DNA of 64,000 nucleotides from Phytopseudomonas dryadis (GTDB lineage: Bacteria; Pseudomonadota; Gammaproteobacteria; Pseudomonadales; Pseudomonadaceae). The notes beneath the pieces were generated by a model. The model was not told where the DNA came from. It did not search any database and saw nothing but the letters and a program-made list of their open reading frames with translations. Location: positions 280,524 to 344,523 of the forward strand of contig NZ_QJUM01000001.1 of the NCBI RefSeq assembly GCF_004327355.1, written 5' to 3'. Numbering within the stretch: position 1 is the first letter of the stretch; each line of letters opens with the position of its first letter. Shown one piece after another: positions 46,900 to 56,902 of the stretch. The position numbers were made by a program, and so were the translations under genes.

Positions 46900-47415
46900 A
46901 TGACCAAACAAAACGCCTTCACCCAGGAAGACCTGTTGCGCTGCAGCCGCGGCGAACTGTTCGGCCCGGGTAATGCGCAACTGCCCGCCCCCAACATGTT
47001 GATGATCGACCGGATCGTCCATATCAGTGAAACAGGCGGCAAGTACGGCAAGGGCGAAATCGTTGCGGAGCTCGATATCAACCCGGATCTGTGGTTCTTC
47101 GGCTGCCATTTCGAAGGCGACCCCGTCATGCCGGGCTGCCTGGGCCTCGATGCCATGTGGCAACTGGTAGGTTTCTTCCTCGGCTGGCAGGGCAACCCGG
47201 GCCGCGGCCGCGCCCTGGGCTCGGGCGAAGTGAAATTCTTCGGTCAGGTACTGCCGACCGCCAAGAAGGTCACCTACAACATCCATATCAAACGCACCAT
47301 TACCCGTTCGCTGATCCTGGCAATCGCCGATGGCACCGTGAGCGTCGATGGCCGCGAGATCTACAGTGCCGAAAGCCTGCGCGTCGGCCTGTTCACTTCC
47401 ACCGACAGTTTCTAA
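46900..47415 (+). CDS. fabA: FabA, 3-hydroxydecanoyl-ACP dehydratase/isomerase
   Basis: 171 residues, the standard length. Catalytic His70 and Asp84 are in [20 protein letters not shown]. The enzyme dehydrates and isomerises the C10 acyl-ACP, the branch point to unsaturated fatty acids in type II synthesis. It is followed twelve bases later by fabB. GAGGAGCT precedes the start. Confidence 0.97.
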   Translation: MTKQNAFTQEDLLRCSRGELFGPGNAQLPAPNMLMIDRIVHISETGGKYGKGEIVAELDINPDLWFFGCHFEGDPVMPGCLGLDAMWQLVGFFLGWQGNPGRGRALGSGEVKFFGQVLPTAKKVTYNIHIKRTITRSLILAIADGTVSVDGREIYSAESLRVGLFTSTDSF

Positions 47416-47427
47416 AGGATCTTCTCC

Positions 47428-48648
47428 ATGCGTCGCGTCGTTATTACCGGTCTAGGCATCGTTTCCTGCCTGGGCAATGACAAAGAGACCGTCTCCGCCA
47501 ACCTTCGCGCTGGCCGTCCCGGTATCCGCTTCAATCCGGAATACGCCGAAATGGGTCTGCGCAGCCATGTCTCGGGCTCCGTCGACCTGAACCTGGAAGA
47601 ACTGATCGATCGCAAGCTGTTCCGCTTCATGGGCGACGCCGCGGCTTATGCCTACCTGGCCATGGAGCAGGCGATCAAGGATTCCGGCCTCAGCGAAGAG
47701 CAGATTTCCAACCCGCGTACCGGCCTGATCGCCGGCTCCGGTGGCGCCTCCACGCTCAACCAGATGGAAGCCATCGACACCCTGCGCGAAAAAGGCGTCA
47801 AGCGCATCGGCCCATACCGCGTGACCCGCACCATGGGCAGCACCGTATCGGCCTGCCTGGCCACGCCGTTCAAGATCAAGGGCGTCAACTTCTCCATCTC
47901 CTCGGCCTGCGCCACCAGCGCGCACTGCATCGGCCAGGCCATGGAGCAGATTCAACTGGGCAAGCAGGACGTGGTCTTCGCCGGCGGCGGCGAAGAAGAA
48001 CACTGGAGCCAGAGCTGCCTGTTCGACGCCATGGGCGCCCTGTCCACCGACTACAACGCCACGCCCGAGAAAGCCTCGCGCGCCTACGACGCCAAGCGTG
48101 ACGGTTTCGTCATCGCCGGCGGCGGCGGCATGGTGGTGGTCGAGGAGCTGGAGCACGCCCTGGCCCGCGGCGCCAGGATCTACGCGGAAATCGTCGGTTA
48201 CGGCGCGACCTCCGACGGCTACGACATGGTCGCTCCGAGCGGCGAAGGCGCGATCCGCTGCATGCAGCAGGCGCTGGCCACCGTCGATACGCCGATCGAC
48301 TACCTCAACACCCACGGTACTTCCACGCCGGTCGGCGACGTCGCGGAAATCAAGGGCGTGCGTGAGGTGTTCGGCGACAAGGCCCCGGCCATCAGCTCGA
48401 CCAAGAGCCTGTCCGGCCACAGCCTGGGCGCCGCCGGCGTGCACGAAGCGATCTACTGCCTGCTGATGATGGAAGGCAACTTCATCACGGCTTCGGCGAA
48501 CATCGAAGAGCTGGACCCCGCGGTCGCCGACCTGCCGATCCTGCGCGAAACCCGTGAGAACGCCAAGCTGGACACCGTGATGTCCAACAGCTTCGGCTTC
48601 GGTGGCACCAATGCCACCCTGGTGCTCAAGCGCTGGGCCGGCCAGTAG
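47428..48648 (+). CDS. fabB: FabB, 3-oxoacyl-ACP synthase I
   Basis: 406 residues. The Cys-His-His triad is visible: Cys161 in SSACATS, His296 in LNTHGTST and His331 in SGHSLGAAG. FabB elongates the cis-3-decenoyl-ACP made by FabA. The fabA-fabB operon arrangement is typical of Pseudomonas. A strong terminator follows. Confidence 0.97.
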   Translation: MRRVVITGLGIVSCLGNDKETVSANLRAGRPGIRFNPEYAEMGLRSHVSGSVDLNLEELIDRKLFRFMGDAAAYAYLAMEQAIKDSGLSEEQISNPRTGLIAGSGGASTLNQMEAIDTLREKGVKRIGPYRVTRTMGSTVSACLATPFKIKGVNFSISSACATSAHCIGQAMEQIQLGKQDVVFAGGGEEEHWSQSCLFDAMGALSTDYNATPEKASRAYDAKRDGFVIAGGGGMVVVEELEHALARGARIYAEIVGYGATSDGYDMVAPSGEGAIRCMQQALATVDTPIDYLNTHGTSTPVGDVAEIKGVREVFGDKAPAISSTKSLSGHSLGAAGVHEAIYCLLMMEGNFITASANIEELDPAVADLPILRETRENAKLDTVMSNSFGFGGTNATLVLKRWAGQ

Positions 48649-48666
48649 GCCGCAGAGCCCGCAAAG

Positions 48667-48698
48667 AAACCGGCGCCCCAGGGCGCCGGTTTCGTTTT
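48667..48698 (+). terminator. Terminator of fabA-fabB
   Basis: AAACCGGCGCC pairs with GGCGCCGGTTT over a four-base loop, followed by CGTTTT. It can also serve the convergent DUF3859 gene. Confidence 0.85.
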
Positions 48699-48708
48699 AC
48701 CTCGCCCC

Positions 48709-49173
48709 TCAACGTACCTGAAAGCGCTGCTCGGCGAGCTTGCGATCGCCCTGGAACAGCAGGAAGTGCCACTCGCCCGGCACCACTTCGTAAGGCTCGG
48801 AGAACTCGAAGGCCATGACGTCCTGGGCCACATCCGGATCGAGTTTCTGGGTGACCACGAACTTGTCGTGGCGGGCGCCATCGTTGCCGACCACACCCGG
48901 TGTAAGGTAGAGCAGCGTCACCGGCTCGGCATTGGCGGTCTTGCCCGCCAGGCTATAGCGCATGCCGAACTTGGTGCCCAGCCTGGCCGGAATGACCTCG
49001 GCAGGCTGGATTTCCTGGGCCGCCCGGGTCAGCACACGTTCGCCAGGCTGAAAATCCTGGTACTGGCTGACGAAGATCCCGTACTCGACGGCCCCGTCGA
49101 CACGAACCTCGGCCCGGGCCATGCCGGCCAACGCCATGCAGGTCAGCAACGCAGTGAATCGGATGTGGTGCAT
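48709..49173 (-). CDS. Exported protein, DUF3859-like
   Basis: 154 residues from MHHIRFTALLTCMALAGMAR, a signal peptide cleaved after ARA; the mature protein starts EVRVDGAVEYGIFVSQYQDF and has a beta-sandwich look (family call DUF3859 from memory). No catalytic motif is seen. AAGGAG precedes the ATG; the open frame to 49641 is antisense to the amidohydrolase and not used. Confidence 0.7.
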   Translation of the reverse strand: MHHIRFTALLTCMALAGMARAEVRVDGAVEYGIFVSQYQDFQPGERVLTRAAQEIQPAEVIPARLGTKFGMRYSLAGKTANAEPVTLLYLTPGVVGNDGARHDKFVVTQKLDPDVAQDVMAFEFSEPYEVVPGEWHFLLFQGDRKLAEQRFQVR

Positions 49174-49249
49174 GTCTGTCGCGCTCCTTGTTGGGGGATG
49201 GCGCGAGGCTATGACATCGGCGTGACAGGTTGATGACGTCGGCGTGGCA

Positions 49250-50278
49250 TCAGGGCTGCCCAGGCAGTTCGGCTTGTACCCGCCGTGGCAGTATCGAGAG
49301 GAAGTTGTCGCGGGCGACCTGTCGGGCGACAGCTTCGGGCAGCGCGTCGAGGAAGCGATCGAAGCCCCGCATGTACTCGCCCATGCTGTCGAAGCGCCCC
49401 ACCACATCGGAACCGAGCATGAAGCGCGCCGGGTAGCTGCTGACCAGGTGCACCCATTTCGCATCGGGCTTGCCGGTGTCGTCGGTGAGGTAGGGCCTGA
49501 GCATGGTCCAGGACAAGTCGACGTACAGGTTGGGATAGGACTCGAGCATGCGCTCCAGGGTGTCGAAGAGGAAATCCAGCTTCTCCTGATGACGATGGAT
49601 CTCCATGCTGGTGCCGGCATGAGCCCAGATGAAGCGCACATGGGGATGGTTGCGCAACGGCTCCTCGATCTCCTGCAGATACAGCGGATTGCGCTCGCGC
49701 TTGGAGGTGATGTTCGAGTGCAGCATCACCGGCAGATCGTATTCGGCGGCCAGGTGGTAGACCCGCGTCATGGCCTCGTTGTTGGCCCGTGGGGTGGCGC
49801 CCTCGATCAGCGAGGTGAGGTCGTCATGCCGGGTGAAGACCTCGCCAATGCCCTGCCAGAGTCCCGGGTCGAGCTCGAGCATGCGCCGGATATGCGCATC
49901 GGAATTCTTGTCGTTGGGATTGAAGCCGGACAGAAAGGGATGGAAACGGTGGCGCTGCTCGGCGGGCAGTTGCTTGTAGGCATGGGCGATCAGCACATCG
50001 GTGGCGCTGTACCAGTAGGCGGCCGCATCGTCGCCGGCGTAGTAACGCGGGCGCTTGGGCTCATTCTCGTGCCACTTCTTCGCCACCGGAATGCCGGAGA
50101 ACATCACGTGATCGACGCCCGCCTCGTCCATGCGCGCGAGCAGCGTGTCCATGCCAGCGCTTTCCTGGAAGAAATCGACGTAATGCAGATGAGCATCGCT
50201 ATAGCGGTACTCACGCGCGTCCACGCCACCCCAGCACAAGCCGATGAACAACAGAAAACTCGAACGGATCACATGCAA
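49250..50278 (-). CDS. Exported amidohydrolase-family protein
   Basis: About 342 residues. A signal-like N-terminus (VIRSSFLLFIGLCWGGVDA) precedes the metal motif SDAHLHY; further histidines in VMLHSNIT and FIWAHAGTS, and Asp in MLGSDVVGR, complete an amidohydrolase-2 type site. The start is uncertain: TTG 50278 has AGGAGG eight bases upstream, while GTG 50272 is closer to the signal core. The substrate is unknown. An export signal on such an enzyme is unusual. Divergent from the ECF sigma gene. Confidence 0.78.
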   Translation of the reverse strand: MHVIRSSFLLFIGLCWGGVDAREYRYSDAHLHYVDFFQESAGMDTLLARMDEAGVDHVMFSGIPVAKKWHENEPKRPRYYAGDDAAAYWYSATDVLIAHAYKQLPAEQRHRFHPFLSGFNPNDKNSDAHIRRMLELDPGLWQGIGEVFTRHDDLTSLIEGATPRANNEAMTRVYHLAAEYDLPVMLHSNITSKRERNPLYLQEIEEPLRNHPHVRFIWAHAGTSMEIHRHQEKLDFLFDTLERMLESYPNLYVDLSWTMLRPYLTDDTGKPDAKWVHLVSSYPARFMLGSDVVGRFDSMGEYMRGFDRFLDALPEAVARQVARDNFLSILPRRVQAELPGQP

Positions 50279-50419
50279 ACTGGCGCCCTCCTGACGATAA
50301 GCAGCATAGACTGTGGCCCGCGCGGGCAAGTTCAGCCATTGATGGCAGCGCGCAGGACAGCTTCACGCTTGCCCCGCCCGTCCCGGCACGACGCGAGAAC
50401 ATTTGTTTCACTCCCGATG

Positions 50420-50445
50420 CATCCGCCAGGGCCACTCTCGGGTAT
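50420..50445 (+). promoter_or_regulatory. Candidate ECF promoter of the sigma factor gene
   Basis: CATCCGCC (50420-50427), 12 bases, then GGGTAT (50440-50445), 41 bases before the sigma gene start. The same pair with the same spacing lies in front of the DUF4394 gene (51802-51827). Confidence 0.6.
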
Positions 50446-50486
50446 AACCCCTGACACATCAAGGACGCAGCCCACAGGATGACGGC

Positions 50487-51035
50487 ATGCCTGACCCGAT
50501 GTTCGATTACGAAAGCATCCTCGAGGCCTGCGCCCGCCAGGACGAGCGCGCCTTCCAGGCGCTGTATCGCCAGGAGGCGCCACAGATGCTCGGCCTGGCG
50601 ATCAGCCTGCTCGGCCAGCGCGACCCGGCCGAAGACTGCCTGCACGATGCCTTCGTGCAGATCTGGCGCAATGCCGGGCGTTTCCAGCGCTCGCTGGGCA
50701 GCGGTCGCGCCTGGATCTACAGCATCCTGCGCTACCGGGCGCTGAACCAGTTGCGCCAGCGGGGACGGACGGTAGAGCTGGATGACGACATCGCCGAGCA
50801 CCTGGTCGACGACAGCCTCTCGGCCGCCCAGCAGCACGAACGGCAGGCGGACAAGCGTCACCTGCGCAGTTGCCTGCAGAACCTCGAGCGGCCACGGCGC
50901 CATCCCATTCTGCTGGCGTTCTACCGTGGCCTGACCCATGAACAGATCGCGACTCGCCTGACCACGCCGCTGGGTACCATCAAAGGGCGCATCCGCAGCG
51001 GTCTGCGTGCCCTGCAGGAGTGTTTGCAACGATGA
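50487..51035 (+). CDS. ECF-type RNA polymerase sigma factor
   Basis: 182 residues with sigma region 2 (about 20-90, including DPAEDCLHDAFVQIWRNA and the RAWIYSILRYRALNQLR promoter-melting part) and region 4 (about 125-180, with the HEQIATRLTTPLGTIKGRI helix-turn-helix). Region 3 is absent, as in ECF factors. It overlaps its anti-sigma gene by four bases. A candidate self-promoter lies upstream. The grouping with a RskA-like anti-sigma suggests the SigK-like class. Confidence 0.9.
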   Translation: MPDPMFDYESILEACARQDERAFQALYRQEAPQMLGLAISLLGQRDPAEDCLHDAFVQIWRNAGRFQRSLGSGRAWIYSILRYRALNQLRQRGRTVELDDDIAEHLVDDSLSAAQQHERQADKRHLRSCLQNLERPRRHPILLAFYRGLTHEQIATRLTTPLGTIKGRIRSGLRALQECLQR

Positions 51036-51736
51036 TCAGCACCGACCCCGCAGAACGCCGTGCACTCATCGGCGAATACGTCCTCGGCCTGCTGGAGCCG
51101 GATCAGGCCCGTGAGGTCGCGGAACTGATCGAACGCGACCCGCAAGCCGCGGCCATGGCCCTTGAGTGGGAACAGCACCTGCTGGAGCTGAGCGACAGGC
51201 TCGAGCCCTGCGCGCCCTCCCCCGGGCTCTGGCCGCGCCTGCAACAGAGCCTGAACCTGCAGCAACAGGCCAACGCCTGGCAGGCCTGGTGGTCGAGCCT
51301 GACCGCCTGGCGCCTGACCAGCGCGGCGCTGGCCGTGCTGCTGATCATCGCCCTGTTGCCGCTGCCCTGGAGCCAGGACACGCCCGCCACGACCTACACC
51401 GCCGTGTTGCAGCCACCGGGCGAGGCCGCGGCGCCAGGCTGGGTGGTGCATATCGATAGCGATGGCGGCTTGCTGCTGGAACCACTGCGCCAGGATCAGG
51501 TCGCCACGAACCGCTCCGTGCAGTTCTGGACCCTCATCGACCCGGCCGAGGGCCCACGCTCCCTGGGCCTGGTCGAGCCGGGCAAGCGCCTGGCGCTGTC
51601 GCCACGGCAGATCGGCGCGGTGCAGGCCGGGCAACTGTTCGAGCTGACCCTGGAGCCAGCCGGGGGCTCGCCACTCGACAGACCGACAGGCGAAGTCTTG
51701 TACATCGGCCGCGCAGTCATGGCGGTGCTCGACTGA
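51032..51736 (+). CDS. RskA-like membrane anti-sigma factor
   Basis: 234 residues from MISTDPAERRALIGEYVLGL (51032). The N-terminal anti-sigma domain (1-80) lacks a zinc His-Cys motif; one transmembrane helix (about 95-115, LTSAALAVLLIIALLPLPW) follows; the rest is a periplasmic RskA C-terminal domain with PTGEVLYIGRA. It probably binds the overlapping sigma factor and releases it after periplasmic signal or proteolysis. Translationally coupled (ATGA). Confidence 0.87.
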   Translation: MISTDPAERRALIGEYVLGLLEPDQAREVAELIERDPQAAAMALEWEQHLLELSDRLEPCAPSPGLWPRLQQSLNLQQQANAWQAWWSSLTAWRLTSAALAVLLIIALLPLPWSQDTPATTYTAVLQPPGEAAAPGWVVHIDSDGGLLLEPLRQDQVATNRSVQFWTLIDPAEGPRSLGLVEPGKRLALSPRQIGAVQAGQLFELTLEPAGGSPLDRPTGEVLYIGRAVMAVLD

Positions 51737-51801
51737 AAGGCGGCGGTCATGGCGCCTTGCGGCGTATGGAATCGGCAAATGTAAGCAGAGATGTCTGCCG
51801 A

Positions 51802-51827
51802 CATCCACCCGCTCATCTCGTGGGTAT
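51802..51827 (+). promoter_or_regulatory. Candidate ECF promoter of the DUF4394 gene
   Basis: CATCCACC (51802-51809), 12 bases, then GGGTAT (51822-51827), 76 bases before the start codon. It matches the motif before the sigma gene at 13 of 14 core bases with the same spacing. Confidence 0.6.
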
Positions 51828-51903
51828 CGCTATCAGGTGCTCAGTACGGCGCCTGGACGCTAGCGCGAAGACTCCTTCGCGCCTTACCCAAGAGAGGACG
51901 CTT

Positions 51904-52689
51904 ATGAACATCTCCAAGAAACTGCTCGGTATCGCCATCACCACCGCAGCGCTGGGTTGCGCCACTGCCGGCGCGGACGAACTGCTGGCGCTCAGCGCCG
52001 ACGGCAAGCTGCTGCGCATCGACATGCAGAGCCGCACCATCACCGCCAGCATGGCGGTCAGCGGCGTCGGCGCATTGCGCGGTATCGATGTACGCCCCGC
52101 CAACGGTGCACTCTACGGCCTGGGCGATGACGGCCAGTTGTACAGCCTCGATCTGGCCAGCGGCGCCGCCAGCAGCGTGGCCAGGCTGAGCCAGACGCTG
52201 CCGGGTAAAGGCCAGGCCGTGGTCGACTTCAACCCGGTAGCCGATCGCCTGCGTCTGCTGGCGGCCGATGGCACCAGCCTGCGGGTGAATGTGGAAAACG
52301 GAGAAGTGGTGGTCGACGGCCAGGTGGCCTATGCCAAGGAGGGGCCCTATGCGGGCAAGACCGCCAAGGTGGTGGCCGGTGCTTACAGCAACAGCTTTGC
52401 CGGTACGCAGAGCACCGCGCTGTACACCGTGGACCTGGCCAGCGGCAACCTGATGCTGCAGGACCCGCCAAACGACGGCATCCAGCAGGTGGTCGGCAAG
52501 ATCGCCGACGATCTGCCGGGTGCCGCCCTGGATATCCAGAGCGATGGCAAGGGCGGCAACAGCGCCTACCTGCTGAGCGCAACCACCCTGCACCGCATCG
52601 ACCTGGCCACGGGCAAGGCCAGCGCCCTGGGCGAGATCGAGGATCTGCCCGCCGACATCATCGACATCGCCGTACTGCCCACCAAGTAG
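51904..52689 (+). CDS. Exported DUF4394 protein, likely target of the adjacent sigma factor
   Basis: 261 residues. Signal peptide MNISKKLLGIAITTAALGCA, cleaved before DELLALSADG. The rest is a series of beta-propeller-like repeats, e.g. LLRIDMQSRTITAS, LYSLDLASGAASSV, LYTVDLASGNLML, LHRIDLATGKASAL. DUF4394 proteins are often found beside a SigK-like ECF sigma and RskA, as here. The function is unknown; it may be a stress-induced periplasmic or secreted protein. GAGG precedes the ATG. Confidence 0.85.
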   Translation: MNISKKLLGIAITTAALGCATAGADELLALSADGKLLRIDMQSRTITASMAVSGVGALRGIDVRPANGALYGLGDDGQLYSLDLASGAASSVARLSQTLPGKGQAVVDFNPVADRLRLLAADGTSLRVNVENGEVVVDGQVAYAKEGPYAGKTAKVVAGAYSNSFAGTQSTALYTVDLASGNLMLQDPPNDGIQQVVGKIADDLPGAALDIQSDGKGGNSAYLLSATTLHRIDLATGKASALGEIEDLPADIIDIAVLPTK

Positions 52690-52697
52690 GGCGCCAT

Positions 52698-52723
52698 CGG
52701 GGAAGGCCCTAGGGCCCTCCCCG
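52698..52723. terminator. Convergent hairpin between DUF4394 and dienelactone hydrolase genes
   Basis: CGGGGA-AGGCCC and its near-complement GGGCCCT-CCCCG form a GC-rich palindrome between two convergent genes. No T run, so a bidirectional stop is only probable. Confidence 0.45.
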
Positions 52724-52729
52724 CACGGG

Positions 52730-53509
52730 CTACTCGAAGACCTCGTCGAGCAGGTTGTCCATCGCCTTGAACGCGCGTGTCGCCACCAGCGGATGGTACT
52801 GGTTGCTACCGGGCGTATTGGCCAGGGGGTTGGTGAACGAGTGCACCGCACCGCCATAGCTGACCAGTTGCCAATCGACCTTGGTCGCCTTCATTTCCGC
52901 CACGAAGCCATCGACCTGTTCCTGTGGCACCGCCGGATCGTCGGCACCGTGCAGCACCAGGACCGGCGCCTTGATGTTCTGCGCATCGGCCGGGTTGGGC
53001 GTATCCAGATTGCCATGGAACGACACGAAGGCCTTGAGCGGAGCGCCCGAGCGGGCCAGCTCCAGGATCGTTCCGCCACCGAAGCAGAAACCGATCGCCC
53101 CCAGTTTCCCGGTATCGATCGCCACCTGAGCAGTCTGCGCCTTGAGCACCTCGACGGCGGCCTGGGCACGCTTGCGCATCAACGCGCGGTCACTGCGCAC
53201 AGTGGTTGCGGCGGCCTTGGCTTCATCGGGGTTGCTCGGGCGGATGGACTTGCCGTACATGTCGGCCATGAACACCACATACTTGTCACCCGCGGCGCGG
53301 GCAGCCTTCTGTGCGGAAGCCTCGTTGACGCCCATCCAGTTCGGCACCATCAGCAGCCCGGGGCGCGGCTCGGTCACGGCGTCGTCATAGATGAGCATGC
53401 CTTCGAACGGCACACCATCGATTTCGTAAGGGACGGGTTTGACCACTACCCCGGCTTCGGCCAGACCGGCCAGACCCAGCAACGCGAACGGTATCAGCGA
53501 TTTCTTCAT
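52730..53509 (-). CDS. Exported dienelactone-hydrolase-family protein
   Basis: 259 residues with a signal peptide MKKSLIPFALLGLAGLAEAG. The nucleophile is Cys in AIGFCFGGGTILELA, the dienelactone hydrolase pattern Gly-x-Cys-x-Gly-Gly; the Asp is in LHGADDPAVP and the His in GGAVHSFTNP. Classical dienelactone hydrolases are cytoplasmic and act in chloroaromatic breakdown; with a signal peptide and no catechol genes nearby, the substrate here is open. Start 53509 is chosen for the signal peptide. Confidence 0.86.
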   Translation of the reverse strand: MKKSLIPFALLGLAGLAEAGVVVKPVPYEIDGVPFEGMLIYDDAVTEPRPGLLMVPNWMGVNEASAQKAARAAGDKYVVFMADMYGKSIRPSNPDEAKAAATTVRSDRALMRKRAQAAVEVLKAQTAQVAIDTGKLGAIGFCFGGGTILELARSGAPLKAFVSFHGNLDTPNPADAQNIKAPVLVLHGADDPAVPQEQVDGFVAEMKATKVDWQLVSYGGAVHSFTNPLANTPGSNQYHPLVATRAFKAMDNLLDEVFE

Positions 53510-53623
53510 TGTTTGACTCCCATGTACGAGTGCTCCAGCAAGCACGGCGTGCCGTTGCCTCAAGAAAGCACATTTGCGGCGGCATGGAAACCCATGCCGC
53601 TGCCACACGGGAAGGCCGGCGCC

Positions 53624-54232
53624 TCAGGCGCTGGCGAACAGTGCGCCGATCTGCGCCCGAGCATCGCGCAGTGCGCTGGCTTTCGGCTCCTCGCCATAGG
53701 CCAGGCCTTCGGCGCGAACCACCTCGATATCGGTGATGCCCAGAAAGCGCAGTACCAGGATCAGATAATCTTCATGGGCCTGCCCGCTGGGCTGACCGGC
53801 ATGAATACCGCCGGCGGTGGAAACGATGACCACTTTCTTGCCGCCCGCCAGGCCTTTCGGACCGTTCTCATCGTAGGCGAAGGTCTTGCCGGCGATGGCG
53901 ATACGATCGATCCACGCCTTGAGCTGGGTCGGGATGGTGAAGTTGTACATCGGCGCGCCGATGACCAGCGCATCCGCCGCGAGGAATTCCTCGAGGGTCG
54001 CTTCGGCCAGCGCCACTTCATGGGCCTGGGCGGCATCGCGCAATTGCTCGGGTGTACCAGCGGCCAGCAGGCTGGCGGCAGACAGGTGGCTCAGCGCATC
54101 GCTGGCCAGGTCGCGGTAGGTGACCTGCACGCCAGTCTCCCGGCTCTTCCAGGCATCGACCAGGGCGGCGCTGAGTTGGCGAGAAGCGGAGGCATCGCCG
54201 AGGATGCTGGAATCGAGATGCAGAAGTTTCAT
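53624..54232 (-). CDS. azoR: AzoR, FMN-dependent NADH-azoreductase / quinone reductase
   Basis: 202 residues of flavodoxin-like fold. N-terminal [20 protein letters not shown] binds the FMN phosphate; [19 protein letters not shown] and STAGGIHAG are the other FMN contacts of AzoR. The family reduces azo dyes and quinones with NADH. It is divergent from the LysR gene, which likely regulates it. Confidence 0.92.
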   Translation of the reverse strand: MKLLHLDSSILGDASASRQLSAALVDAWKSRETGVQVTYRDLASDALSHLSAASLLAAGTPEQLRDAAQAHEVALAEATLEEFLAADALVIGAPMYNFTIPTQLKAWIDRIAIAGKTFAYDENGPKGLAGGKKVVIVSTAGGIHAGQPSGQAHEDYLILVLRFLGITDIEVVRAEGLAYGEEPKASALRDARAQIGALFASA

Positions 54233-54378
54233 GACGGACGGTTCCTTGAATGGTGATCGGTACGATGCGGCTCATCCTACTGGTGAAGACAAACGCCGAT
54301 TAGTCGGTAAAAATGCGATGATACGTTCCACTGGCAGAACGATCACAGGTAATGCCCCTCCTCGCTGCGGACCCCCTC

Positions 54379-55356
54379 ATGCCGGATCTCAATGACCTGA
54401 TGTACTTCGCCAAGGTGGTCGAACACGGCGGTTTCGCCGCTGCCGGACGGCGCCTGGGCATCCCCAAGTCACGCCTGTCGCGCCGCATCGCCGAACTGGA
54501 GGCGCGTCTCGGTGTTCGCCTGCTGCAGCGCACCACCCGCAAGCTGGCGCTGACCGAGGTGGGCGAGCGCTACCTGCGCCATTGCCAGGCGATGCTGCTG
54601 GAGGCCGAGCAGGCGGAAGAGGCCGTGGCCTCCCTGAGCAATGAGCCGCGCGGGAGAATTCGCGTGTCCTGCCCCAACGAGTTGGCGCGGACAGGCCTGA
54701 ACCAGGTCGTCACCAGCTTCCTGCTGCGCTACCCACTGGTGCAATTGGAAGTCGTGCTGAGCAACCGCCGCGTCGATCTGCTCAACGAAGGCATCGATGT
54801 CGCCCTGCGTGTCCGCGAGCAGGGCGATGAAGACCCGTCCCTGATCAGCCGCCAACTGAGCCCCGCAGCGGCGTATCTGATCGCGGCCCCGGCACTGGTG
54901 GCCGGGATCGCCATCGACACACCGGAGGATCTGCAACGGCTGCCGGCACTCGGCGCCGTGGACAGCGATCGACGCATCCATCAACGGCTCAAGCATATCG
55001 ATGGCAGCCGCCGCGACGTGGTGCTGGAAGCTCGCCTGAGCATCGAGGACTTCGAGATCCGCAAAGAAGCGGCCCTGCTCGGCCTGGGCTTCTCCATGCT
55101 GCCGCAGATGCACTGTCAGCAGGAACTCGACGATGGCCGGCTGCTGCGCCTGCTGCCGGACTGGGAGCTGCCGGGTGGCCACCTGCAGGCGGTGTACCCG
55201 CACCGGCGCGGCATGTTGCCCGCGGTGCGCGCCTGGATCGAGCACCTGAGCCAATCCCGCGAGCACGGCGGGCTGTTTCAACCCTGCGGACTTTCCTTGT
55301 CCGTTGCGCTGGGCGATGATGGCCGGCGTCCCCCTCCCGACCAGGTTTCTCGATGA
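54379..55356 (+). CDS. LysR-family transcriptional regulator
   Basis: 325 residues from [20 protein letters not shown]. The helix-turn-helix (about 18-37) with [20 protein letters not shown] places it in the DsdC/AaeR-like branch with an arginine-rich recognition helix. It is divergent from azoR over 146 bp and overlaps the MFS gene by four bases. Control of azoR and/or of its own operon is the natural guess; the inducer is unknown. Confidence 0.88.
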   Translation: MPDLNDLMYFAKVVEHGGFAAAGRRLGIPKSRLSRRIAELEARLGVRLLQRTTRKLALTEVGERYLRHCQAMLLEAEQAEEAVASLSNEPRGRIRVSCPNELARTGLNQVVTSFLLRYPLVQLEVVLSNRRVDLLNEGIDVALRVREQGDEDPSLISRQLSPAAAYLIAAPALVAGIAIDTPEDLQRLPALGAVDSDRRIHQRLKHIDGSRRDVVLEARLSIEDFEIRKEAALLGLGFSMLPQMHCQQELDDGRLLRLLPDWELPGGHLQAVYPHRRGMLPAVRAWIEHLSQSREHGGLFQPCGLSLSVALGDDGRRPPPDQVSR

Positions 55357-56552
55357 GCGCCCGCCAGGCCTACGCAACCGGCAAGACCGCGCAGATTCTC
55401 GGCGTGGTGATCTTCACCTTCATCGGTTTTCTCTGTGTCGGCCTGCCCCTCGCCGTGCTGCCGGGCTTCGTGCTCAACGACCTGGGCTATGGCTCGGTCA
55501 TGGCCGGCCTGGTCATCAGCCTGCAGTATCTGGTCACGCTGATCTCACGTCCCATCACCGGTGTGCTGATCGATCGCATCGGGCCCAAGCGCGCGGTCAG
55601 CTACGGCCTGGCCGGTAGCGTCGCCAGCGGCCTGCTGACCCTGGGTGCAACCAGTCTGCATGGCTTGTCGAGCGACGTCGGCCTTGGTCTGCTGCTGGTT
55701 GGGCGGGTGGCACTGGGCGTCTCCCAGGCGCTGATCGGCACGGGCTCGATTACCTGGGGCATCGGCCGCGTCGGCGCGCAGAACACCGCCCGGGTGATTT
55801 CCTGGAATGGCATCGCCTCTTATGGCGCCATTGCCGTGGGTGCTCCGCTGGGGGTCGTCATGGCCGCCACACTCGGCCTGTGGAGCATCGGTTGCGCGAT
55901 CACCCTGCTCAGCGCTGGCGCCCTTTGGCTGGCCCAGGGCAAACCGGCCATCCCAGTCATCCAGGGCAAGCGTCTGCCCTTTCACAACGTGTTCCTGGCC
56001 ATTGCGCCCAATGGCGTGGCCCTGGCCCTGGGTTCGATCGGCTTCGGTACCCTGGCCACCTTCGTCACCCTCTATTACGCCAGCCTCGGCTGGGCGCACG
56101 CGGCCTACTGCCTGAGTGCGTTCGGCTGCGCCTTCATCGTGGCGCGCCTGCTGTTCGCCGGCACCATCGAACGCCGTGGCGGCTACCGCGTGGCGACCAT
56201 CTGCCTGGCGATAGAAACCCTTGGCCTGCTCCTGCTCTGGTTGGCGCCGCATCCGACCCTGGCACTGTGCGGCGCCGCCCTGACCGGTTTCGGCCTGTCC
56301 CTGGTGTATCCGGCGCTCGGCGTCGAGGCCATCGCCAACATTCCCGCCGCCAGCCGCAGCTCCGCACTGGGCGCCTATGCCCTGTTCTTCGATCTTGCCC
56401 TGGGCATTGCCGGCCCGCTGATGGGCATGATCGCCAGTGCCTACGACTACGCAGCGGTCTTCCTCGCAGCGGGCCTGCTCGCCCTGCTCGGCCTCGGCCT
56501 GAGCCTGTTGCTGCTGCGCAGAGCCGAGCGGCCACGAGAGGCGCGACCATGA
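55353..56552 (+). CDS. MFS transporter (YhhS/YfcJ-type efflux)
   Basis: 399 residues, twelve hydrophobic segments. The first loop holds the MFS motif [15 protein letters not shown] after TM2-TM3, and a second copy occurs at [13 protein letters not shown]. The N-terminus [20 protein letters not shown] and overall size fit the YhhS/YfcJ drug/arabinose exporter group. ATGA overlaps on both sides (LysR upstream, MmcQ downstream) make a tight three-gene operon. Confidence 0.87.
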   Translation: MSARQAYATGKTAQILGVVIFTFIGFLCVGLPLAVLPGFVLNDLGYGSVMAGLVISLQYLVTLISRPITGVLIDRIGPKRAVSYGLAGSVASGLLTLGATSLHGLSSDVGLGLLLVGRVALGVSQALIGTGSITWGIGRVGAQNTARVISWNGIASYGAIAVGAPLGVVMAATLGLWSIGCAITLLSAGALWLAQGKPAIPVIQGKRLPFHNVFLAIAPNGVALALGSIGFGTLATFVTLYYASLGWAHAAYCLSAFGCAFIVARLLFAGTIERRGGYRVATICLAIETLGLLLLWLAPHPTLALCGAALTGFGLSLVYPALGVEAIANIPAASRSSALGAYALFFDLALGIAGPLMGMIASAYDYAAVFLAAGLLALLGLGLSLLLLRRAERPREARP

Positions 56553-56902
56553 CCCCGGAAGAAATCGCCGCTTTCTGCCTGCAACTGCCTGGCGCCCGCC
56601 TGGACTTCAAATGGGGCAGCAACCAGGTGTTCTCGGTGGCGCACAACAAGATGTTCGCCATCCTCAACTTTCTCGGCGACAACCTGGCCTTCAAGGTCGA
56701 TGACAGCCTGTTCCTCGGCTACACGGATCGCCCTGGAGTCCGTCCGGCGCCTTATCTGGCCCGCGCCCACTGGATCAGCATGAACGCCAGCCAACCGCCA
56801 ATGGGCGACGCCGAGCTGCGCGAGCTGATCACCCGCTCCCATCAACTGGTGGTGCGGCGCCTGCCCAAGCGGCAACAGGTCAGCCTGCTGCTCGACCTAT
56901 AG
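56549..56902 (+). CDS. MmcQ/YjbR-family DNA-binding-fold protein
   Basis: 117 residues from [20 protein letters not shown]. The CyaY-like fold of the MmcQ/YjbR family is indicated by [20 protein letters not shown] and ALIT-type C-terminal helix [19 protein letters not shown]. Role unknown. Its start overlaps the MFS stop (ATGA), and its 3' end overlaps the convergent gene by six bases. Confidence 0.85.
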   Translation: MTPEEIAAFCLQLPGARLDFKWGSNQVFSVAHNKMFAILNFLGDNLAFKVDDSLFLGYTDRPGVRPAPYLARAHWISMNASQPPMGDAELRELITRSHQLVVRRLPKRQQVSLLLDL

